Counted from the stretch's first letter, positions 8,010 through 16,618 are shown. The stretch is 64,000 nt of DNA from Halovulum marinum (GCF_009697225.1 NZ_WIND01000004.1:141065-205064); one strand, 5' to 3'. Numbers and translations: made by a program. The notes: generated from the letters alone by a model not told the origin.

Positions 8010-9184
8010 CCCGGCTCGACGCAGACTGGGTGCGCGCCCGCGGCACCGCCGACGTCATGCGGATGCTGGCGGACGGCGGCCACCAGGCCTATTTCGTCGG
8101 CGGTTGCGTGCGCAACGCGCTGCTGGACCTGCCGGTCGCCGACATCGACATCGCCACCGATGCCCGCCCGCAGCGGGTGCTGGATCTGGCGCGGGCCGCC
8201 GGCATCAAGGCGGTGCCCACCGGCGTCGAGCACGGCACCGTCACCCTGGTGACCGACGCGCCGCACGAGGTGACGACCTTCCGCCGCGATGTCGAGACCG
8301 ACGGTCGCCGCGCGGTGGTCGCCTTTTCCGACGACATGGCCGAGGACGCCGCGCGGCGCGACTTCACCATGAACGCCCTCTACGCGGACGCCGCCGGCGC
8401 GGTGCACGACCCGCTCGGCGGCCTGCCGGACCTGCGCGCCCGGCGCGTGCGCTTCATCGGCGATGCCGCCGAGCGCATCGCCGAGGACGGGCTGCGGGTG
8501 CTGCGCTTCTTCCGCTTCAGCGCGATCTACGGCGATCCGGCGCAGGGGCTGGATGCCGACGGGCTGACCGCCGTCGCCGCCGCGGACACGGCGCTGGACC
8601 CGGTCAGCCGCGAGCGGATCGGCAGCGAGGTCGTGAAGTTGCTGGACGCCGCGGACCCGGCCCCCGCGGTCGCCGTGATGCAGCGGACCGGTGTTCTGGA
8701 GCGCGCCCTGCCCGGCGCGCACGCGGACACGCTGCCGGTGCTGGTGCATCTGGAACGGCGGGCCGGGCTGGCGCCGCGCTGGCAGCGGCGCCTGGCGGCG
8801 CTGGGCGACGGCGACCGGGCCGCGGCGCTGCGCCTGTCCCGCGCCGACGCCCGCCACCTCGAGCAGGTGCGGACCTGCCTCGGCGATGCCCTGCCCGACC
8901 ATGCCGCCGCCGAACGGTTCGGCGCCGGGGTGGCCGAGGACGCGGCGCTGATCCGCGCCGCCGCGCTGGGCGCGCCGCTGGCGCCGGACTGGCGCGCGGG
9001 CATCGACGCCGGCGCGGCGGCGCGGTTTCCGCTGAAGGCGGCCGACCTGATGGACCGCTACGGTCCGGGGCCGGCGCTTGGCGCGGCGCTGAACCGGCTG
9101 CACGCCACCTGGGTGGACAGCCGGTTCACCCTGGACAAGGCCGCGCTGCTGGACCGCGACGCGCAGGACGCGCGGCGGCCCTAG
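8006..9184 (+). CDS. cca: CCA tRNA nucleotidyltransferase / poly(A) polymerase family
   Basis: This cytosolic enzyme adds or repairs the tRNA 3'-CCA end. The 392-residue product has the class II nucleotidyltransferase head: GGCVRN at 32-37, catalytic DID (Asp46, Asp48), RRDFTMNALY and the EDGLRVLRFFRF neck motif. The C-terminal half is the helical body that measures tRNA. GTG start at 8006 overlaps the stop of the Nudix gene (GTGA). Family length and motifs make this firm; a separate CCA/poly(A) activity split cannot be judged from sequence. Confidence 0.94.
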   Translation: MTRLDADWVRARGTADVMRMLADGGHQAYFVGGCVRNALLDLPVADIDIATDARPQRVLDLARAAGIKAVPTGVEHGTVTLVTDAPHEVTTFRRDVETDGRRAVVAFSDDMAEDAARRDFTMNALYADAAGAVHDPLGGLPDLRARRVRFIGDAAERIAEDGLRVLRFFRFSAIYGDPAQGLDADGLTAVAAADTALDPVSRERIGSEVVKLLDAADPAPAVAVMQRTGVLERALPGAHADTLPVLVHLERRAGLAPRWQRRLAALGDGDRAAALRLSRADARHLEQVRTCLGDALPDHAAAERFGAGVAEDAALIRAAALGAPLAPDWRAGIDAGAAARFPLKAADLMDRYGPGPALGAALNRLHATWVDSRFTLDKAALLDRDAQDARRP

Positions 9185-9322
9185 GCCTCCCACCGCCAAT
9201 CCGCGCGCCCGCGGCTGTCGCCGGCTTCCACCATACGAAGCGGATGTTTCAGGCCGTGAGACATGAGGAGGCATCTCCATCCCGCCATCGGCATTGCCCG
9301 AATCATGGCTTGCGGATAGCGT

Positions 9323-9337
9323 GAACATATAGTGAAC
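9323..9337 (+). promoter_or_regulatory. LexA (SOS) box of the alphaproteobacterial type
   Basis: GAAC-N7-GAAC (9323-9326 and 9334-9337) is the complement of the GTTC-N7-GTTC direct repeat that LexA binds in alphaproteobacteria. The spacer holds TATAGT (9328-9333), a good -10 hexamer, so LexA would block the promoter of the gene starting at 9355. GGGGGGA follows as ribosome site. Confidence 0.6.
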
Positions 9338-9354
9338 ATCTTTGGGGGGATCCG

Positions 9355-9735
9355 ATGCCGAGCGATACGCTGAAATCCGTGGCCAGCCAGCTGGTCGAGA
9401 ACTGCCGCACCGGCAACGAGGAGAAGGGGCTGAAGGAGCTTTACGCCGAAGACGCGGTTTCGGTCGAGGCGGCCGATGTCGACGGCTCGGGACGACAGGT
9501 CAGCGGCCTCGACGGGATCCGCGGCAAGCACGCCTGGTGGGACGAGCATTTCGAGGTGCATTCCAGCAACGTCGACGGCCCCTATCTGCACGGCGACGAC
9601 CAGTTCTCGGTGGTGTTCGAGGTCGACGCGACCGACAAGGCCCGCGGCGCACGCTTCCAGATGAAGGAGGTGGCGGTCTACACGCTGAACGCCGCCGGCA
9701 AGATCGCGCGCGAGGCGTTCTTCATGCGGACGTGA
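9355..9735 (+). CDS. SnoaL/NTF2-like protein (DUF4440-type), candidate SOS gene
   Basis: The 126-residue product fits the NTF2/SnoaL cone fold: an N-terminal helix, ELYAEDAVSVEA, then an alternation of strands (HSSNVDGPYLHGDDQFSVVFEVDAT...) ending in AREAFFMR. Members range from polyketide cyclases to ketosteroid-isomerase-like proteins of unknown activity. No signal peptide. The gene is monocistronic with a strong GGGGGGA ribosome site. A LexA-type box overlaps the apparent -10, which would place it under SOS control; that is unusual for the family and is inference from the motif alone. Confidence 0.8.
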   Translation: MPSDTLKSVASQLVENCRTGNEEKGLKELYAEDAVSVEAADVDGSGRQVSGLDGIRGKHAWWDEHFEVHSSNVDGPYLHGDDQFSVVFEVDATDKARGARFQMKEVAVYTLNAAGKIAREAFFMRT

Positions 9736-10078
9736 CGGCTCAGGGGTCGGGGTCGAGCCTGCGCGGCCCCGTGCCCTCGGCGCCACGCCCGACCGCCGGG
9801 CAAGCCCGCCGACGCTCAGGCTCGCAGTACGGCGACGGGTGGGCACAGGTCTTGACCTCAAGTGAACTTGAGGGAGCAGGTTGGCCGTCATCCGAGTCGA
9901 TGCAAGGCGCGATGCCATGACCGACCTGACCCGAACCCGCCCCGGCTGGCCCGCCGCGCCCGGCGAACGCGGCTCCGGATCGCGAAGCTGGACCCGCACC
10001 TGCGCCGCGACATGGGGCGCCCGATGTCGAGCCCGAAAGCCCCTGCCATCGGTTCCACACCCTGTGGCGAGCGCCGGC
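9736..10078 (+). other. 343-base gap with an orphan SoxR box and a possible decayed small ORF
   Basis: Apart from the SoxR box (9856-9873) there is no convincing gene. Downstream, an ATG at 9917 starts MTDLTRTRPG. One base out of frame, bases around 9945-10020 read PRLARRARRTRLRIAKLDPHLRRDMG. That resembles the C-terminal helix of DUF1127 small proteins (LxxLDxxxLRDIG). A frameshifted remnant or a mis-sequenced small gene is possible, not proven. Confidence 0.3.
9856..9873 (+). promoter_or_regulatory. SoxR operator (sox box)
   Basis: CCTCAAGTGAACTTGAGG is an 18-base palindrome imperfect only at its two central bases and equals the E. coli soxS operator at 17 of 18 positions (from memory). 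It follows TTGACC (9852-9857), a -35 hexamer overlapping the palindrome as in MerR-family promoters; a -10 would fall near 9877-9882. It points rightwards into a region without a clear gene. Confidence 0.7.
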
Positions 10079-10978
10079 TCAGGGCCACTTGGCGACCGGC
10101 GGCAGGCTCATCAGCACCGCCTCGGGGTTGTGGCCGGTGTGCAGGCCGAACTGGGTGCCGCGGTCGTAGACCAGGTTGAACTCGGCGTAGCGGCCGCGCT
10201 TGACCAGCTGCCACTCGCGGTCGGCCTCGGTCCAGGGTTCCTTCAGGTGCCGCTCGGTGACGGGCAGGAACGCCTTCAGGAACGCGGCGCCGACGTCGCG
10301 GGTGAAAGCGAAGTCGGCCTCCCAGTCGCCGGTGCAATGATCGTCGTAGAAGATGCCGCCGACGCCGCGCGGCTCGTTCCAGTGCCTGATCATGAAGTAC
10401 TCGTCGGCCCACGCCTTGTAGCGCGGGTAGTACCCGGGATCGTGTCGGTCGCAGGCGGCCTTCAGCGCGGCGTGGAAATGGGCGGTGTCGTCGGCGTCCT
10501 CGACCATCGGGTTGAGGTCTGCGCCGCCGCCGAACCACCACGCACCCGGCGTCCAGAACATCCGCGTGTTCATGTGGACGGCGGGGGTCTTGGGGCTGCG
10601 CATGTGCGCGACAAGGCTGATGCCGCTGGCCCAGAACCGCGGGTCCGCCTCGAGCCCGGGGATCTCCTTGCGCGCGGTCAGGCTGCGCTGCGCCTGCTCG
10701 CCCAGGTTGCCGTAGACGGTCGAGATGTTGACGCCGACCTTCTCGAACACCCGGCCGTCGCGCAGCACCGACATCACCCCGCCGCCGGCGTCGGCCTCGC
10801 CGGCGCTGGCGCGGCGGGTTTCCTTGCGGGTGAAGCTGCCGGGCGGCAGGTGCTTGTGCGGACCCCAGTCCTGCGCGTCCTCCAGCGCCTCGAAGGCGGT
10901 GCAGATGCGGTCGCGCAACTCGGTGAACCAGGCCGAGGCGCGGGTCTTGCGGTCGTCGAAGATCTCGGTTCCGGTCAT
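10079..10978 (-). CDS. hemF: Oxygen-dependent coproporphyrinogen III oxidase
   Basis: Catalyses the oxidative decarboxylation of two propionates of coproporphyrinogen III to give protoporphyrinogen IX, using O2 rather than SAM. The 299-residue product matches HemF throughout: the HMNTRMFW and WWFGGGADLNP stretches in the middle of the protein, HFHAALKAACDRHDP, the YYPRYKAWADEYFMIRHWNE segment, GGIFYDD, and the C-terminal YAEFNLVYDRGTQFGLHTG. GAAGGGG is well placed before the ATG. The gene is alone; TTGACA about 60 bases upstream on its strand is a candidate -35. No FNR-type site was seen. Confidence 0.96.
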   Translation of the reverse strand: MTGTEIFDDRKTRASAWFTELRDRICTAFEALEDAQDWGPHKHLPPGSFTRKETRRASAGEADAGGGVMSVLRDGRVFEKVGVNISTVYGNLGEQAQRSLTARKEIPGLEADPRFWASGISLVAHMRSPKTPAVHMNTRMFWTPGAWWFGGGADLNPMVEDADDTAHFHAALKAACDRHDPGYYPRYKAWADEYFMIRHWNEPRGVGGIFYDDHCTGDWEADFAFTRDVGAAFLKAFLPVTERHLKEPWTEADREWQLVKRGRYAEFNLVYDRGTQFGLHTGHNPEAVLMSLPPVAKWP

Positions 10979-11050
10979 GTGCGCGCCCCTTCTCGCCCGA
11001 TCGCGCGGAACTCAAGTCCGCCGGCCGCCGGGTGTCAACCGGATTGCGGG

Positions 11051-11079
11051 CTGACAGGATGCCGCATTTGGTGTATTTG
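11051..11079 (+). promoter_or_regulatory. Sigma-70-like promoter of the ABC-exporter leader
   Basis: CTGACA (11051-11056) and TATTTG (11074-11079) are separated by exactly 17 bases. Transcription would begin near 11086 and run through the leader ORF at 11108 and the terminator at 11155-11179 before reaching the ABC gene at 11242. Confidence 0.45.
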
Positions 11080-11107
11080 CAGTGCGACTCAAGACGGAGG
11101 GTCCTTG

Positions 11108-11140
11108 ATGGAATTTCACCGGATTCGCAAAGGCAGCTGA
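11108..11140 (+). CDS. Ten-codon leader ORF MEFHRIRKGS
   Basis: ATG at 11108 is preceded by GGAGGG with a six-base spacer, one of the best ribosome sites in the window, and the frame stops after ten codons at 11140. The peptide holds four basic residues. It lies between a promoter-like sequence and an intrinsic terminator ahead of two ABC exporters, the arrangement expected of a regulatory leader peptide. Nothing but position and the ribosome site supports translation. Confidence 0.4.
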   Translation: MEFHRIRKGS

Positions 11141-11154
11141 CCAGCCGCTCCGGT

Positions 11155-11179
11155 GGGGGCGCGTTCGCCGCCCTTTTTT
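11155..11179 (+). terminator. Intrinsic terminator / attenuator ahead of the ABC exporters
   Basis: GGGCG (11157-11161) pairs with CGCCC (11169-11173) and is followed by six T residues (11174-11179). No complete upstream gene ends here on this strand except the 10-codon ORF. So it either ends a roughly 90-base RNA or acts as an attenuator for the downstream ABC genes. Confidence 0.6.
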
Positions 11180-11241
11180 CCTCAAGTCCCGCATTGTCCA
11201 GACAGCATTGAAGCCGTCTCTCCGCCCGTCAGGAGTCCGTC

Positions 11242-13080
11242 ATGTTCCGCCGCTTTGAAAACCTTGTCGACCCGTTCCAGCCGTTTCCGGCGCGGACCCC
11301 GCCCGCGACGCTGTGGGCCTATCTGAAATCGCAGTACGGACCGTTCCGCAAATGGCTGGCGGCGATGGCCGTCACCGGCGTGGTGGTCGCGCTGATCGAG
11401 GCCGGGCTGATCTTCTATTCCGGCCGGGTGATCGATCTGATGTCCGTCACCCCCGCGGCCGAGTTCTGGTCGGCGCACGGCGTCGAGCTGCTGCTGGCCG
11501 CCGCCTTCATCCTGCTGCTGCGCCCGCTGGCGATCACGCTCAACCACCTGCTGCTGGACCAGACGCTGGCGTCGAACATGCAGGACCAGGTGCGCTGGCG
11601 CGCGCACAAGCACCTGCTGGGGCAGTCGTCGGGTTTCTTCCAGAACGACTTTGCCGGACGGCTGACCAACCGGGTCATGCAGATGGGCCCGGCGGTCGAG
11701 GATTCGACCTACATGGCGTTCGAGGGCGTCTGGTACTCGGCCACCTATGTGCTGGGCGCGCTGATCGTGCTGGGCGAGACCGACATCCGGCTGGCGATCC
11801 CGCTGGTGATCTGGCTGGCGCTCTATATCCTCTACACCCGCTCGGTCGCGCTGCGCGTCGCCTCGGCGTCGGAGAAGACCTCGGACGCGCGCTCGATGGT
11901 CACCGGCCGGGTGGTCGACGCCTACGCCAACATCGAGAGCGTCAAGCTGTTCGCCGGCGAGAACCGCGAGGAACGCTACGTGCTGTCGGCGATGCGCCGG
12001 CACCGGCTGCGGTTCCAGCGCTTCCTGCGGCTGATGACCGAGCTGTCGCTGAGCCTGACGGTGCTGAACGGGCTGCTGATCATCGGCGTGCTGGGCCCGG
12101 CGCTGTGGCTGTGGACCGCCGGCACCGTCACCGTGGGCGAGGTCGCCGCGGCCTCGGCGCTGACCATCCGGCTGAACGGCATGAGCGGCTGGATCAGCTG
12201 GGTCACGATCCGGCTGTTCGAGCATTCCGGCGTGATCCGCGAGGGGCTGCGCTCGATCGCCCATGCGCACACGGTCACCGACCGGCCCGCCGCCCCGGCG
12301 CTGCGCGTCACCGACGGCCGGATCCGGTTCCGCGGCGTCGTCCACCATTACGGCCGGGGCCACGGCGGGCTGGACGGCATCGACCTGACCTTCGAGCCGG
12401 GCCAGCGCGTGGGCCTGGTCGGCCGCTCGGGCGCGGGCAAGTCGAGCCTGGTGAACCTGCTGCTGCGCTTCGGCGACCCCGAGCAGGGCGAGATCCTGAT
12501 CGACGGCCAGCGCATCCGCGACGTGACCCAGGACAGCCTGCGCCGGCAGATCGGCATGGTGACGCAGGACAGCTCGCTGCTGCACCGCTCGGTGCGGGCG
12601 AACATCCTCTACGGCAATCCCGGCGCCACCGAGGCGCAGATGCTTGCCGCCGCCCGCCGGGCCGAGGCCGACGCCTTCATTCGCGAACTGGCGGATTCCG
12701 GCGGGCGCACCGGCTACGACGCCCATGTCGGCGAGCGCGGCGTGAAGCTTTCCGGTGGCCAGCGGCAGCGGATCGCGATCGCCCGGGTGATCCTGAAGGA
12801 CGCGCCGATCCTGGTGCTGGACGAGGCGACCTCGGCGCTGGATTCCGAGGTCGAGGCGGCGATCCAGGACACGCTCTACGGGGTGATGGAGGGCAAGACG
12901 GTGATCGCCATCGCACACCGGCTGTCGACCATCGCCCGCATGGACCGGATCGTGGTGCTTGATCAGGGCCGCGTGGTCGAGGACGGCGCCCACGACGCGC
13001 TGCTGGCGCAGGGCGGGCTTTACGCGGGCCTGTGGGCGCGGCAGTCCGGCGGCTTTCTCGGCACCGAGGCCGCCGAATAG
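11242..13080 (+). CDS. ABC exporter half-transporter (TMD-NBD), first of a pair
   Basis: Inner-membrane exporter subunit of 612 residues: six transmembrane helices in about 1-340 followed by a nucleotide-binding domain. The NBD is complete, with Walker A GRSGAGKS at 394-401, signature LSGGQ at 503-507, Walker B ILVLDEATSALD ending at Asp527-Glu528, and the switch histidine in AIAHRLSTIARMD. N-terminal MFRRFENLVDPFQPF is echoed by the next gene (MFEFSKLVAPFQ), so the two are tandem paralogues that probably form a heterodimer. Both sites keep the catalytic Glu, unlike many heterodimeric exporters in which one site is degenerate. The cargo is unknown; lipid or drug export is family-typical. Confidence 0.93.
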   Translation: MFRRFENLVDPFQPFPARTPPATLWAYLKSQYGPFRKWLAAMAVTGVVVALIEAGLIFYSGRVIDLMSVTPAAEFWSAHGVELLLAAAFILLLRPLAITLNHLLLDQTLASNMQDQVRWRAHKHLLGQSSGFFQNDFAGRLTNRVMQMGPAVEDSTYMAFEGVWYSATYVLGALIVLGETDIRLAIPLVIWLALYILYTRSVALRVASASEKTSDARSMVTGRVVDAYANIESVKLFAGENREERYVLSAMRRHRLRFQRFLRLMTELSLSLTVLNGLLIIGVLGPALWLWTAGTVTVGEVAAASALTIRLNGMSGWISWVTIRLFEHSGVIREGLRSIAHAHTVTDRPAAPALRVTDGRIRFRGVVHHYGRGHGGLDGIDLTFEPGQRVGLVGRSGAGKSSLVNLLLRFGDPEQGEILIDGQRIRDVTQDSLRRQIGMVTQDSSLLHRSVRANILYGNPGATEAQMLAAARRAEADAFIRELADSGGRTGYDAHVGERGVKLSGGQRQRIAIARVILKDAPILVLDEATSALDSEVEAAIQDTLYGVMEGKTVIAIAHRLSTIARMDRIVVLDQGRVVEDGAHDALLAQGGLYAGLWARQSGGFLGTEAAE

Positions 13081-13248
13081 GGCTTGCCGCGGCGCACGCC
13101 GCAGGGCGGATGCGGGCGGCGGTGGACGCCGCCGCCGCCACGCTAGATACTGGCGGTGCGCCGTTGTGGCGCATGCGCTCGCCAGCCAATGGGCCCACCG
13201 GGCCGAAGCACGCATCGCCGCGCCCCGCGGGGGCAGGAAAGTCATCGC

Positions 13249-15090
13249 ATGTTCGAATTTTCAAAGCTCGTCGCCCCGTTCCAAGCCGCCAAGGGGCCGC
13301 CCCCCGGCGACAGCCTGCGCGCCTTCGTCGCCTGGGCGCTGCACGGCGCCTGGCGCTGGATCGGGCTGACCGCGCTGCTGGGCGGACTGTCGGGACTGAC
13401 CGAGATCGCCTCGGCGTTCCTGATCGGCTGGGTGATCGACGACGCGCTGGCGCACCAGGGCGGCGACTATCTGGCCGCGCAATGGCCGCTGCTGCTGGCC
13501 ATCGCGGCGTTCTACCTGCTGCTGCGCCCGGCGATCCTGGGGGTGAACGCGGCGATGTCGTCGCTGGCGATCGCGCCCAATGCCACGGCGCTGGTGCTGT
13601 CGCGGCTGCACGCACATGTGCTGGGCCAGCACATCCAGTATTTCGACGACGATTTTGCCGGGCGGCTGGCGCAGAAGGCGATGCAGACCTCGCGCGCGCT
13701 GGTCGATGCCGCGGTCGAGATCTGCAACACGGTGGTTTTCGCCGGCGCCACGCTGATCGGCGCGACGTTCCTGATCGGCGGCATGGACGCGCGGCTGGCG
13801 CTGGCGCTGCTGGCCTGGCTGGCGGCCTATGGCGCGCTGATCATCTATTTCCTGCCGCGGATCCGCAAGCGCGCAAAGGCGCGTGCCGGGGCGCGAGCGG
13901 CGGTGACCGGACAGCTGGTCGACACGCTGACCAACATGAAGACCGTCAAGCTGTTCGCCCACACCGCGCGCGAGGAGGACGCCGCCCGGCTTTCGATCGG
14001 GCGCTACCGCGGCGCGGCGCTGGATTTCGGCCGTCTGTCGACCCGGTTCCGGGTGTCGCTGAACGTCATCGCCGGCGCGCTGCCGGTGCTGATGATCGGC
14101 GGCGCGCTGATGCTGTGGCAGGCCGGCGCGGCGACGGCGGGCGAGATCGCCACCGCCGGCATCATCTCGTCGCGGATCGGGCAGATGACCGGCTGGGTCA
14201 GCTTCACCGCGATGGGCATCTTCTCGCACATCGGCGAGGTCGAGGACGGGATGAAGACACTGACGCCGCCGCCGGAGGTCACCGACCGGCCCGGCGCGCC
14301 CGCGATCGGGCGCGTCGCGGGCGAGATCGTGTTCGACGACGTGCGCTTCCACTACGGCCGCGGGCGCGAGAGCGGCGGGCTGAACGGGCTCGGCTTTCGC
14401 GTCGCACCGGGCGAGAAGGTGGCGCTGGTCGGCGCCTCGGGCGCGGGCAAGTCCACCGCGCTGGCGCTGCTGCTGCGGCTGTACGACCGCGAGGCCGGGC
14501 GGATCGCCGTCGACGGGCGTGACGTGGCCGAGGTTCGGCAGGAAAGCCTGCGGGCGCAGATCTCGATGGTCACGCAGGAAACCGCGATGTTCAACCGCTC
14601 GGCGCGCGAGAACATCCTCTATGGCCGGCCCGACGCCACCGAGGACGAAATCCACGACGCCGCCCGCCGGGCCGAGGCGCACGATTTCATCCAGTCCCTG
14701 CGCGACGTCCACGGGCGACAGGGCTACGACGCGCATCTGGGCGAGCGCGGCGTCAAGCTGTCCGGCGGGCAGCGGCAGCGCATCGCGCTGGCCCGCGCGA
14801 TCCTCAAGGACGCGCCGGTGCTGCTGCTGGACGAGGCGACCTCGGCGCTGGACAGCGAGGTCGAGGCCGAGATCCAGTCGGCGCTGTGGGAGGTGATGCA
14901 GGACAAGACCGTGATCGCCATCGCGCACCGGTTGTCGACCATCGCGCGGATGGACCGCATTCTGGTGATCGACGACGGCCGCGTGGTCGAGCAAGGCACC
15001 CATTCCGAGCTGCTCAAGCGCGGCGGGCTTTACGCGCGGTTCTGGGACCGGCAGTCCGGAGGCTTCCTGAACCTGGAGGCCGCCGAATGA
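13249..15090 (+). CDS. ABC exporter half-transporter (TMD-NBD), second of a pair
   Basis: A 613-residue partner of the preceding gene with the same layout: six-helix membrane domain to about residue 335, then a complete NBD with Walker A GASGAGKST, LSGGQ, Walker B LLLDEATSALD and the AIAHRLSTIARMD switch region. The start at 13249 has AGGAAA eight bases upstream and matches the N-terminus of the first subunit; a longer frame from 13156 lacks such support. The 168-base gap between the two genes holds only GC-rich hairpins and a TAGATA that could be a weak -10. Its stop overlaps the tlyA start, so exporter and methyltransferase are cotranscribed. Confidence 0.92.
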   Translation: MFEFSKLVAPFQAAKGPPPGDSLRAFVAWALHGAWRWIGLTALLGGLSGLTEIASAFLIGWVIDDALAHQGGDYLAAQWPLLLAIAAFYLLLRPAILGVNAAMSSLAIAPNATALVLSRLHAHVLGQHIQYFDDDFAGRLAQKAMQTSRALVDAAVEICNTVVFAGATLIGATFLIGGMDARLALALLAWLAAYGALIIYFLPRIRKRAKARAGARAAVTGQLVDTLTNMKTVKLFAHTAREEDAARLSIGRYRGAALDFGRLSTRFRVSLNVIAGALPVLMIGGALMLWQAGAATAGEIATAGIISSRIGQMTGWVSFTAMGIFSHIGEVEDGMKTLTPPPEVTDRPGAPAIGRVAGEIVFDDVRFHYGRGRESGGLNGLGFRVAPGEKVALVGASGAGKSTALALLLRLYDREAGRIAVDGRDVAEVRQESLRAQISMVTQETAMFNRSARENILYGRPDATEDEIHDAARRAEAHDFIQSLRDVHGRQGYDAHLGERGVKLSGGQRQRIALARAILKDAPVLLLDEATSALDSEVEAEIQSALWEVMQDKTVIAIAHRLSTIARMDRILVIDDGRVVEQGTHSELLKRGGLYARFWDRQSGGFLNLEAAE

Positions 15091-15830
15091 GCGCGGCGTT
15101 CGACCCGCCGATCCGTCTGGACCAGGCGCTGGTGGCGCTGGGGCTGGCCGACAGCCGCGCCCGCGCCGCCGAGATGATCCGCGCCGGGGCGGTGAGCGTG
15201 GACGGGCAGACGGTGCTGCGCGCCGCGGTCAAGGTCGGGCGGCAGGCGGTCGCCGTGACCGGCGAGACCAACCCCTGGGTCTCGCGCGCGGCGCTGAAGC
15301 TGGTGCATGCGCTGGACCGGTTCATGCTGTCGCCGCAGGGCGCGCGGGCGGTGGACGTGGGCGCCTCGACCGGGGGCTTCACCGAGGTGCTGATCGCGCG
15401 CGGCGCGGTGCATGTGACGGCGATCGACGTCGGCCGGGGGCAGCTGCATCCGAAGCTGCGCGATCACCCGAAGATCGACCTGCGCGAGGGGGTGAACGCC
15501 CGCGACATGGACCCGGCGTTGCTCGGCCATCCCGACTGGGTGGTCAGCGACGTGTCGTTCATCTCGGCCACCAAGGCGCTTGGCCCGGCGCTGGACGCCG
15601 CGCGGCAGGGCGCGACGCTGGTGACGCTGGTCAAGCCGCAGTTCGAGCTGACCCCGCAGGACATCGGCAAGGGCGGCATCGTCAAGGACGCGGCGCTGCG
15701 CCGCAAGGCGCTGGCCGACGTCTCCGCCTGGGTCGAGGCGCAGGGATGGGAGCTGCTGGGCAGCACGGAAAGCCCGGTGCCCGGCAGCGACGGCAACCTC
15801 GAGTGGCTGCTCGCCGCGACCAGGCGCTAG
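15087..15830 (+). CDS. tlyA: TlyA family rRNA 2'-O-methyltransferase
   Basis: A 247-residue protein with an N-terminal S4 RNA-binding domain (IRLDQALVALGLADSRARAAEMIRAG) and an FtsJ/RrmJ-like SAM domain (VDVGASTGGFTEVLIARGA, then VSDVSFISATKAL and LVKPQFE). This is the architecture of TlyA, which methylates ribose 2'-OH of 16S and/or 23S rRNA cytidines; older annotation calls it hemolysin A. In Rhodobacteraceae tlyA more often neighbours dxs, so its place behind two exporters is worth noting. ATG overlaps the exporter stop (ATGA). It converges on punA with a four-base overlap. Confidence 0.93.
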   Translation: MSAAFDPPIRLDQALVALGLADSRARAAEMIRAGAVSVDGQTVLRAAVKVGRQAVAVTGETNPWVSRAALKLVHALDRFMLSPQGARAVDVGASTGGFTEVLIARGAVHVTAIDVGRGQLHPKLRDHPKIDLREGVNARDMDPALLGHPDWVVSDVSFISATKALGPALDAARQGATLVTLVKPQFELTPQDIGKGGIVKDAALRRKALADVSAWVEAQGWELLGSTESPVPGSDGNLEWLLAATRR

Positions 15831-16618
15831 ATCCGCTTGAGGTAGGCGCGCAGCACCTGCTCCAGCTTGGCGGCGCCGACCGGGGCCATCTTCTTGGTGT
15901 GCTCGTGGCTCAGCACTTCGGTCGACATGCCGGCGGCCATGTTGGTGATGTTGCTGATCGCCGCCACGCGCAGACCCAGGAATCGGGCGATGATGACCTC
16001 GGGAACCGTCGACATGCCGACGGCGTCGCTGCCGAGCACGCGCAGGGCGCGGATCTCGGCCGGGGTCTCGAAGCTGGGGCCGGAGTACCAGGCATAGACG
16101 CCGGTGTGCAGGGTGACGCCCGCCAGCCGTGCGGCCTCGGCAAGGGCAATGCGCATCTGCCGGTCATAGGCATCGCTCATGTTGACGAACCGGGCGTCGG
16201 TTTCCTCGCCGATCAGCGGGTTCAGCCCCGAGAAGTTGATGTGATCCGACAGCATCATCAGCTCGCCCGGCCCCATGCCGTCGCGCAGGCTGCCCGCGGC
16301 GTTGGTGGCGATCAGCTGTTCGGCGCCAAGCGCCTTCAGCACCTCCAGCGGCAGCCGCATCGCGGTGGAATCGCCCTGTTCGTAGTAGTGCGCGCGGCCG
16401 CCGAACACCGCGACGCGGACCCCGTCCAGATCGCCGATCACCAGCCTGGGCGCGTGCCCGGAAACGCCGGCGTGCGGGAACCCGGGCAGATCGGCATAGT
16501 CGATCGCCACGCCGTCCACGCTGTCGGCCAGCCCGCCGAGGCCCGAGCCCAGGATCAAGCCCAGACGCACCGGCGCGCTGCCCGCCTTGGCGGTGATCGT
16601 ATCCAGCAGGTCCCGCAT
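15827..16618 (-). CDS. punA: Purine nucleoside phosphorylase
   Basis: A cytosolic enzyme that splits purine nucleosides with phosphate into base and ribose-1-phosphate. The 263 residues show all trimeric PNP signatures: GSGLGG phosphate loop, HAPRLVIG, GGRAHYYE, ATNAAGSL, SGPSFETPAE, VGMSTVPE and ISNITNMAAG. The Glu and Asn/Asp specificity residues suggest inosine/guanosine type, but adenosine use cannot be excluded. It is the last gene of a five-gene minus-strand operon; its ATG abuts the stop of the upstream permease. The context, a nucleoside ABC importer, supports salvage of environmental nucleosides. Confidence 0.95.
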   Translation of the reverse strand: MRDLLDTITAKAGSAPVRLGLILGSGLGGLADSVDGVAIDYADLPGFPHAGVSGHAPRLVIGDLDGVRVAVFGGRAHYYEQGDSTAMRLPLEVLKALGAEQLIATNAAGSLRDGMGPGELMMLSDHINFSGLNPLIGEETDARFVNMSDAYDRQMRIALAEAARLAGVTLHTGVYAWYSGPSFETPAEIRALRVLGSDAVGMSTVPEVIIARFLGLRVAAISNITNMAAGMSTEVLSHEHTKKMAPVGAAKLEQVLRAYLKRI

